NCBI GenBank assembly: GCA_964530185.1
Contig: CAZHBB010000077.1
Span: forward strand, 1-14,360
From: PWVB01 sp964530185
GTDB lineage: Bacteria; Chloroflexota; Anaerolineae; B4-G1; SLSP01
Length of the DNA: 14,360 nt
Direction of reading: 5' to 3'
Shown piece after piece: positions 1 to 5,357 of the stretch (position 1 is its first letter; every line of letters starts with the position of its first letter). The translations under genes and the position numbers were made by a program. The notes beneath the pieces are model-generated. The model saw nothing but the letters and a program-made list of their open reading frames with translations, did no database searches and was not told where the DNA came from.

Positions 1-1146
1 TGGCGTGCCGGTGCCACCACGGTGCGGGGTGCCCTGCTGGCCATCGTGACGGGCATGCTTGTCGGGCTTCTGGTCCCCGGAGCTCAGGCTACAGATCAGG
101 TCCATGCATTTGCCACGCCGTCGGTGCTGGATCTGGCGGTGGCTTTGGTGGCGGGCGCCGCGGCAGCCTACGCGATCTGCCGCAAGGAGGTGTCGGCCGC
201 CCTGGCAGGTGTGGCAGTTGCCGCTTCGCTGACCCCACCCCTGGTGGATATGGGACTGGGTGTGGCCCTTCGGGAGCCCTCGACTGTGTGGGGCGCCGGG
301 CTGATGTTCCTGACCAACCTTATCGCTATTATCGCCACAGGTGGCTTTGTCTTTCTGTGGATGGGGTTCCGTCCCCAACCTGATGCGCCGGACCGCGCGG
401 TGGCTCGGAGACGTGGCTTCATTGTGATGGGCCTGTTGCTCGTGCTGATCACCGCCCCGCTGGCAACGCTCACCCGGCTCTCCCTGCAACGCATGCGGCT
501 CGAGCGCACCATCGTGGCCGCGGTAGAGGCGGAGCTGGGCGGGATGCCGGACAGTGAACTGGTGGACTGGTCCTATGTCATAAACGATGATGGCGTGCTC
601 AGCCTGGATCTCACGTTGCGGGTGGTGCGGCCGCTTTCCTACCGACAGGCCCGAGAGCTCCAGGCGGCGATCGCTCAGCGCCTGGGCAGGACGGTGGCCC
701 TCTCCCTGAGTGCAGTGCCCACCACCAGGTTGCGTGCCTACGTGCCGCCGACGCCCACCCCTGCGCCGCCTATCACGGCCTCGCCCACCGCGACGTTTGT
801 GCCTACGCCCACCCCGTCCCACACGGCAACGCCTACTCCCACGTCCTCACCCACAGTGACCGCCACATGGACGCCGACACCGAGGCCTTCCTCTACGGCG
901 ACACCTGAGCCTACCGCGACTCCCTGGCTGATGCGGGTCGCCAGTGTCGGGGCTGCCGGTCTGCGCGTGCGCTATGCGCCGGATGGACCGGTGGTGGGGC
1001 ACCTCGAGAGCGGGGAGACCGTGCTCGTCCTTGAGGGCCCGGTCCAGGTAGATGGGACACTCTGGTATCGTGTAATGGCATCTCGCCTGTACCTGGAGGG
1101 ATGGGTCAGCGCGGAGTATCTTGTTACGCTGACACCTTCACCCTGA
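1..1146 (+). CDS. DUF389 membrane protein with C-terminal SH3-like domain (5'-truncated by window)
   Basis: The reading frame is open from base 1, so the gene begins upstream; a GTG at 22 is not a convincing start. Codons 1-125 match the C-terminal half of the DUF389 (TIGR00341-like) membrane domain: a segment resembling LLDL-VAL-AGAAAAYA, then EVSAALAGVAVAASLTPPL and a further helix with FLTNLIAII. Another membrane helix follows at about codons 139-158, then a soluble stretch to about 245. Codons 249-308 are a low-complexity Thr/Pro/Ser linker. Codons 311-375 look like a bacterial SH3 (SH3b) domain, with LRVRYAPDG, a GETVLVL strand and GWVSAEYL at the end. SH3b domains usually bind cell-wall or extracellular ligands, which suggests the tail is outside the membrane. 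The function of DUF389 proteins is not established. A methyltransferase gene follows after 44 bp, possibly in the same transcript. Confidence 0.85.
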   Translation, partial: WRAGATTVRGALLAIVTGMLVGLLVPGAQATDQVHAFATPSVLDLAVALVAGAAAAYAICRKEVSAALAGVAVAASLTPPLVDMGLGVALREPSTVWGAGLMFLTNLIAIIATGGFVFLWMGFRPQPDAPDRAVARRRGFIVMGLLLVLITAPLATLTRLSLQRMRLERTIVAAVEAELGGMPDSELVDWSYVINDDGVLSLDLTLRVVRPLSYRQARELQAAIAQRLGRTVALSLSAVPTTRLRAYVPPTPTPAPPITASPTATFVPTPTPSHTATPTPTSSPTVTATWTPTPRPSSTATPEPTATPWLMRVASVGAAGLRVRYAPDGPVVGHLESGETVLVLEGPVQVDGTLWYRVMASRLYLEGWVSAEYLVTLTPSP

Positions 1147-1176
1147 CGGCGTTGGGGGATCTCTTTAAGGTAGGGT

Positions 1177-1183
1177 AAGGAGG
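1177..1183 (+). promoter_or_regulatory. Ribosome binding site of the methyltransferase gene
   Basis: AAGGAGG lies 7 nt before the ATG at 1191. It is a near-perfect Shine-Dalgarno sequence and fixes the start. I see no promoter between the DUF389 gene and this site, so co-transcription with it is likely. Confidence 0.85.
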
Positions 1184-1190
1184 AAGAATT

Positions 1191-1949
1191 ATGCAAGCCT
1201 ATGGGGATGACTTTGCGGCGATCTATAACATGCGCTGGACGCACTTTGCCCGCCAGGTGGCCCCACGGATCCTCGTCTTCTACGAGGATGCGTTGCCTGC
1301 CCAGGCCCACCATCAGGTGCTCGACCTGGCCTGTGGCACGGGGCAGCTCGCCGTCTACTTCCTTGAGCATGGTTATGATGTGGTGGGCCTGGATCTCTCA
1401 TCCGCAATGCTGGACTATGCGCGGGTCCACGCGCAGGCCTATATTGAGGCTGGTCGGGCACGGTTTATGGAGGCCGATGCGGCGGATTTCACATTGGATG
1501 AACGGTTCGGGCTTGTCATCTCCACGTTTGACGCGCTGAATCACCTGCCGGACTTCACTGCCCTGGAGAGCTGTTTCCGCTCCGTGCATGCTGTGTTGGT
1601 GCCGGATGGGTGGTTTATCTTTGACCTCAACACCCGTCTGGGGCTTCGCCGCTGGGCGGGGATCACCGTGCAGGAGGAAGAGGATCTGGTCTTGATCACC
1701 CGAGGGGTGGTGGTGGAGGAGGAAGGCCGGGCGTTCACACAGATCTCTGGCTTCCTGCGCCAGGAGGACGGGCGATACAAGCGCTTCGGTCAGGTCGCCT
1801 ACAACACGATCTTTGATCTGGCGGATGTGGCAGACGCATTGCGTGAGATCGGGTTCCGACAGGTCCACTTTGCGGTGCAAAATGCTTTGGGCACACCCCT
1901 GGAGGATCCGGAGGCCTATGGCCGGGTCTTTGTGGTGGCCCGCCGGTGA
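1191..1949 (+). CDS. Class I SAM-dependent methyltransferase
   Basis: The 252-residue protein has the Rossmann-like methyltransferase core. Motif I is VLDLACGTGQL at residues 43-53, which binds S-adenosylmethionine. The acidic end of beta-2 is GLDLS at 66-70, with D68 likely contacting the ribose hydroxyls. An EADAADF segment at 94-100 resembles the adenine-contacting motif. FGLVISTFDALNHL at 106-119 is the beta-4/motif IV region, and WFIFDLNT at 141-148 is beta-5. The C-terminal part ends with the usual antiparallel strands. The length and layout fit small-molecule methyltransferases of the Methyltransf_11/25 type. The substrate cannot be told from sequence. The start is supported by a strong AAGGAGG 7 nt upstream. 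The gene stands between a membrane protein and uvrB, and neither points to a pathway. Confidence 0.9.
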   Translation: MQAYGDDFAAIYNMRWTHFARQVAPRILVFYEDALPAQAHHQVLDLACGTGQLAVYFLEHGYDVVGLDLSSAMLDYARVHAQAYIEAGRARFMEADAADFTLDERFGLVISTFDALNHLPDFTALESCFRSVHAVLVPDGWFIFDLNTRLGLRRWAGITVQEEEDLVLITRGVVVEEEGRAFTQISGFLRQEDGRYKRFGQVAYNTIFDLADVADALREIGFRQVHFAVQNALGTPLEDPEAYGRVFVVARR

Positions 1950-1988
1950 GGGAAGCAACACCACCGAGCTTTGACAGGCTCCTCTGCC

Positions 1989-2045
1989 TTGGACTGCGGC
2001 GACAAGTCGCCGCTTTCAAAGCGGCACCTAGGTGCCGCAATCCAA
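1989..2045. repeat. Compact multi-hairpin palindromic element (REP/MITE-like)
   Basis: Three nested or adjacent inverted repeats sit in 57 bp. The outer arms TTGGACTGCGG (1989-1999) and CCGCAATCCAA (2035-2045) pair at 10 of 11 positions. Inside are GCGGCGAC-AA-GTCGCCGC (1996-2013) and the perfect 18-bp palindrome GCGGCACCTAGGTGCCGC (2021-2038). A competing hairpin, GCCGCTTT-C-AAAGCGGC (2009-2025), joins the two. There is no T-run after it, so it is not a typical terminator. Its compactness suggests a dispersed repeat, but no second copy lies in this window. Confidence 0.65.
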
Positions 2046-2133
2046 AAGGGGCAGCAGCACTCGCTTCATGACCCTCACCTTTGCCCAGGCCATGGTCTCA
2101 GAGGCCCAATGATGCTCGATATGGCATGACGGG

Positions 2134-2150
2134 CGGCCCTTCCCGGGCCG
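2134..2150. repeat. GC-rich hairpin
   Basis: CGGCCC (2134-2139) and GGGCCG (2145-2150) form a perfect 6-bp stem with a 5-nt loop. There is no T-run downstream. It may belong to a degraded repeat together with the element at 1989-2045. Confidence 0.45.
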
Positions 2151-2242
2151 TTGCTCTGAGTTTGTCGAGGGCCATCGAGGGGGCAGGAGGTGATCGTCGT
2201 GGTGGCTTCGGCAAGCTCACCGCCCTGTGGTTCAAGTCCCCA

Positions 2243-2270
2243 TTGCCGGTTAGCTGTGCCCAGGTATAAT
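2243..2270 (+). promoter_or_regulatory. uvrB promoter (sigma-70 type)
   Basis: A -35 box TTGCCG (2243-2248) and a consensus -10 box TATAAT (2265-2270) are separated by 16 bp. Transcription would start near 2277, about 40 nt before the uvrB ATG. Confidence 0.75.
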
Positions 2271-2278
2271 CTCAAGCT

Positions 2279-2290
2279 GAACGAATGTTC
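2279..2290. promoter_or_regulatory. LexA (SOS) operator of uvrB
   Basis: GAAC-GAAT-GTTC is an exact match to GAAC-N4-GTTC, the core of the Gram-positive-type LexA box. It begins 8 bp after the -10 box and covers the predicted start of transcription, where a bound repressor would block initiation. uvrB is a classical SOS gene, so site and target agree. Confidence 0.75.
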
Positions 2291-2316
2291 GATTATCGCG
2301 AGCCGAGATAGAGTTT

Positions 2317-4326
2317 ATGGATTCTTTTCAGTTGGTGACGGAGTTCCAGCCGACCGGCGATCAGCCGGAGGCCATCGCGCGCCTGGTCGAGGGTGTGCGA
2401 CGGGGATATCGACATCAGGTACTCAAAGGCGCGACCGGCACGGGGAAGACCTTCACGGTTGCCAATGTCATCGCTCAGGTGCAGAAGCCGACGCTGGTGC
2501 TGGCGCACAACAAGACGTTGGCAGCTCAGTTATATGCCGAGTTCCGCGAGCTCTTCCCGAACAATGCCGTGGAATACTTCGTCTCCTACTACGACTACTA
2601 TCAGCCCGAGGCCTATGTTCCCCAATACGATCTCTACATCGAGAAGGATGCCGACGTCAACGAGGAGATCGACCGATTGCGGCTGGCTGCCACAGCAGCG
2701 GTCCTGACACGACGGGACACCATCGTCGTGGCCTCCGTCTCTGCCATCTACGCCCTGGGCAATCCCCAGGAATGGGGCCGGGTGATCCTGCCCTTGCAGG
2801 TGGGCCAGGCGATCCGCCGTGAGACGGTGATGCGGCATCTGGTGGACATCTTCTACGAGCGCAACGATATCGCGTTTGGTCGTGGCACCTTTCGGGCGCG
2901 TGGTGACGTGTTGGAGATCCGTCCCGCCTATACCGAGACCGCGTACCGTATCTCGTTCTGGGGTAATGAGATTGAGGACATCGTGGAGGTGGATCCTCTC
3001 ACCGGCGAGGTGTTGAGCAAACCGCGGGAGATTCAGATCTTCCCGGCGAAGCACTATGTAACCTCCGAGGAGAGGATCGAGAAGGCGTTGGAGGCGATTG
3101 AGGCCGAGCTGGAGGAACGGATCGCGTATTTCCAGGCCGAGGGCAAGCTGCTGGAGGCGCAGCGCCTGGAGCAGCGTGCCCGTTATGATATGGAGATGAT
3201 CCGTGAGATTGGTTACTGTGCCGGTATCGAGAACTACTCGCGCCATCTGGACGGCCGTCAGCCGGGGGAGCCGCCGTGGACGCTGATGGACTACTTCCCT
3301 GCTGATTACCTGTTGATTGTCGATGAATCTCACATGACAATCCCCCAGATCCGCGGGATGTACAATGGCGACCGCAGCCGTAAAGAGGTCCTGGTGGACT
3401 TCGGCTTTCGGCTTCCCTCGGCCCTGGACAACCGGCCGCTGACCTTCCATGAGTTTGAGGAGCGCGTCAATCAGGTGATCTACACCTCGGCGACGCCCTC
3501 GGAGTATGAGCTAAGCCGGGCCGATCAGATTGTGGAGCAGGTCATCCGCCCCACGGGCGTCGTCGACCCCGAGGTGATCGTGCGGCCTATCAAAGGGCAG
3601 ATCGATGACCTGGTGGCACGGTTGAGGGAGCGGATCGAGCGTGGCCAACGGGTGCTGGTCACCACATTGACCAAGCGCATGGCGGAGGATCTCACCGACT
3701 ATCTGCGGGAGCTCAACTTCAAGGTCCAGTACCTTCACAGTGAGGTGCAGACCATCGAGCGTGTCGAGATCCTTCGGGACCTGCGTCTGGGGCAGTACGA
3801 CGTAGTGGTAGGGATCAATCTGCTGCGCGAGGGGCTGGACCTGCCCGAGGTCAGCATGGTCGCTATCCTGGATGCCGATAAGCAGGGCTTCCTGCGCAGC
3901 GCCACCGCTCTGATTCAGACCATCGGGCGAGCGGCGCGCCATACCGACGGCACGGTAGTGATGTATGCTGACAACGTGACCGAGGCGATGCGGGAGGCTA
4001 TCGATGAGACCAACCGCCGTCGGAAGATCCAGCAGGCTTACAACGAGGCCCACGGCATTGAGCCGCGCAGCATCGTCAAAGAGATCCGTGACCTCACCGA
4101 TCGCGTCAGGGCTGAGGCCGAGCCGGAGCAGGGAGGGGAGGCAGCCCTCGAGGAGTTGTCGCCGGCCGCACTGGATCGGCTGATCAAGAGCCTTGAGAAA
4201 GAGATGCGGGCCGCGGCTGCAGACTGGGAATTCGAGAAAGCAGCGGCGCTGCGGGACCAGATCTATGAATTGCGCGGCCTCCTGGAGAGCAAAGCCCCGC
4301 TTTGGCAGCGTGAGCGGCGCCGTTGA
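2317..4326 (+). CDS. uvrB: UvrB, excinuclease ABC subunit B
   Basis: UvrB is the damage-verification ATPase of nucleotide excision repair. It is loaded by UvrA, and then recruits the nuclease UvrC. The 669-residue protein has the family's full length and order. Walker A is GATGTGKT at 38-45. The aromatic DNA-wedging beta-hairpin region is YFVSYYDYYQPEAYVP, near 87-102. Walker B is DESH at 336-339, and helicase motif VI is QTIGRAAR at 534-541. A C-terminal UVR (UvrC-binding) helical pair, starting LIKSLEKEM, spans about 622-657. The ATG at 2317 gives the standard N-terminus, although the Shine-Dalgarno match before it is weak. The gene has its own promoter and a LexA-type box, so it is probably damage-inducible. 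uvrA and uvrC are not in this window. Confidence 0.98.
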   Translation: MDSFQLVTEFQPTGDQPEAIARLVEGVRRGYRHQVLKGATGTGKTFTVANVIAQVQKPTLVLAHNKTLAAQLYAEFRELFPNNAVEYFVSYYDYYQPEAYVPQYDLYIEKDADVNEEIDRLRLAATAAVLTRRDTIVVASVSAIYALGNPQEWGRVILPLQVGQAIRRETVMRHLVDIFYERNDIAFGRGTFRARGDVLEIRPAYTETAYRISFWGNEIEDIVEVDPLTGEVLSKPREIQIFPAKHYVTSEERIEKALEAIEAELEERIAYFQAEGKLLEAQRLEQRARYDMEMIREIGYCAGIENYSRHLDGRQPGEPPWTLMDYFPADYLLIVDESHMTIPQIRGMYNGDRSRKEVLVDFGFRLPSALDNRPLTFHEFEERVNQVIYTSATPSEYELSRADQIVEQVIRPTGVVDPEVIVRPIKGQIDDLVARLRERIERGQRVLVTTLTKRMAEDLTDYLRELNFKVQYLHSEVQTIERVEILRDLRLGQYDVVVGINLLREGLDLPEVSMVAILDADKQGFLRSATALIQTIGRAARHTDGTVVMYADNVTEAMREAIDETNRRRKIQQAYNEAHGIEPRSIVKEIRDLTDRVRAEAEPEQGGEAALEELSPAALDRLIKSLEKEMRAAAADWEFEKAAALRDQIYELRGLLESKAPLWQRERRR

Positions 4327-4344
4327 TACCCCATCAGCAAGTAG

Positions 4345-4372
4345 TTGCCCAGGGGTCGATCTCCGGTATAGT
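4345..4372 (+). promoter_or_regulatory. ricT promoter (sigma-70 type)
   Basis: TTGCCC (4345-4350) and TATAGT (4367-4372) are spaced by 16 bp in the uvrB-ricT gap. A leader of about 45 nt follows. It contains a small hairpin, GTCCGT (4394-4399) with ACGGAC (4406-4411), just before the ribosome binding site. Confidence 0.65.
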
Positions 4373-4424
4373 GAATCAAGATGACATAAAGTTGTCCGTC
4401 AGAGAACGGACTGAGTGAGGGTCG

Positions 4425-5333
4425 ATGTCGATGTCGCAGAATGTGGATCATGTACAACCGGAAACGGTTGAAGATCAATCACTCCCACAGAGGGGGCTCA
4501 GGACCATCGCGGGGATCCGATTTCAACCCGCTGGCAAGGCGTATCATTTCCTTGTGCCGCAGGATCTTCGCTTGGAGGTTGGGGACTGGGTGGTCGTCGA
4601 GACGGTCTATGGAGAGCAGGCCGGGCAGGTCGTCCAGCTTACTACAGATCTCGACCGTCGCGATCCCTCATCCGGCGAGCTACGGAATGTGCTTCGTCGC
4701 GCCACTGGTCTGGATATGGCGCGCTATCGCATGATGCAGGAACGCGCGGAGCGTTTGATCGCGATTGCTAAGGAGGAAGCGCGCTCCGGCAGGCTCAGCC
4801 TCAAGGTCGTGAGCGCCGAGTTCACGCTGGACGGTCGCAGCGCGATCGTGCAATGTACGGGAAAGGTGAACAAAAAAGCGTTTGCCGACTTCCGCCGCCG
4901 GCTTGCCAGGCGGATGAGCTGCCGGGTGGAGCTGCGGACCGTGGGACCGCGCGACCATGCTAAGGCGCTGGAGGGATATGGCGTCTGCGGCGAGCCTCGT
5001 TGCTGTGGCCGCTTCCTCACCGAGTTTCAGGCCGTCTCTATCCGCATGGCCAAGGATCAATCAATCTCCATGGCGCCGTCGGATATCACAGGGATGTGTG
5101 GGCGTCTTCGCTGCTGTCTGAGCTACGAGCATGAGATCTACAAAGAAGAGGCTAAATCGCTGCCCAAGCTCAAGTCGTGGGTCAAGACAGACCGCGGCAT
5201 TGGTCGTATCGTCGACCTTGATATCCTCAAAGGCGAGGTCGTGGTCGAGATCCCACCCGATGGCCCCCGGCGCGATCGACAACGGTTCCGCTATGCGGCA
5301 GGGGATGTGGAGGTCGTGCCCCGCGAGAGGTAG
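4425..5333 (+). CDS. ricT: RicT/YaaT-like PSP1 domain protein
   Basis: This 302-residue protein belongs to the PSP1 C-terminal domain family. In Bacillus subtilis the member RicT (YaaT) works with RicA and RicF in a complex that binds iron-sulfur clusters and helps RNase Y mature mRNAs; it was first found through sporulation and competence defects. Visible features are the N-terminal GIRFQPAGKAYHF segment (about 30-42), KVVSAEFTLDGRSAIVQCTG in the PSP1 core, and two Cys clusters of form C-x4-C-C: C188, C193, C194 (CGEPRCC) and C225, C230, C231 (CGRLRCC). These are the expected metal-cluster ligands. The start is ATG 4425 or the in-frame ATG 4431; GAGG at 4417-4420 is 4 nt from the first and 10 nt from the second. 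ricA and ricF are not in this window. Whether it has the RNase Y role in this organism is inferred. Confidence 0.92.
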   Translation: MSMSQNVDHVQPETVEDQSLPQRGLRTIAGIRFQPAGKAYHFLVPQDLRLEVGDWVVVETVYGEQAGQVVQLTTDLDRRDPSSGELRNVLRRATGLDMARYRMMQERAERLIAIAKEEARSGRLSLKVVSAEFTLDGRSAIVQCTGKVNKKAFADFRRRLARRMSCRVELRTVGPRDHAKALEGYGVCGEPRCCGRFLTEFQAVSIRMAKDQSISMAPSDITGMCGRLRCCLSYEHEIYKEEAKSLPKLKSWVKTDRGIGRIVDLDILKGEVVVEIPPDGPRRDRQRFRYAAGDVEVVPRER

Positions 5334-5344
5334 TCAGCGGTTAT

Positions 5345-5357
5345 GCGGGGTCCTCGC
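5345..5357 (+). terminator. Weak possible terminator of ricT
   Basis: GCGG (5345-5348) can pair with TCGC (5354-5357), and TTATTTCT follows. The stem is short with a G-T pair, so this is a marginal call. It lies between convergent genes, where a terminator is expected. Confidence 0.25.

Larger units (their letters stand above)
1950..2316. other. Intergenic region upstream of uvrB (367 bp)
   Basis: No convincing coding region is present; short open frames here lack ribosome binding sites and cross the uvrB promoter. The region holds a multi-hairpin palindromic element (1989-2045), a second GC-rich hairpin (2134-2150), the uvrB promoter (2243-2270) and a LexA-type operator (2279-2290), each listed separately. 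Sequence near 1970-1982 and the reverse complement of 2155-2172 both resemble the motif TTCGACARRCTC, which I recall as common in dispersed intergenic repeats of many bacteria. Confidence 0.7.

Noticed and set aside
22..1146. A complete gene starting at GTG 22
   Set aside because: The frame is open to base 1 and the DUF389 domain is clearly cut; no ribosome site precedes 22.
2081..2269. 62-codon plus-strand open frame upstream of uvrB
   Set aside because: It has no ribosome binding site, runs through the uvrB promoter and shows no recognisable protein features.
2530..3450. 306-codon minus-strand open frame within uvrB
   Set aside because: Shadow of uvrB, whose motifs are all intact on the plus strand.
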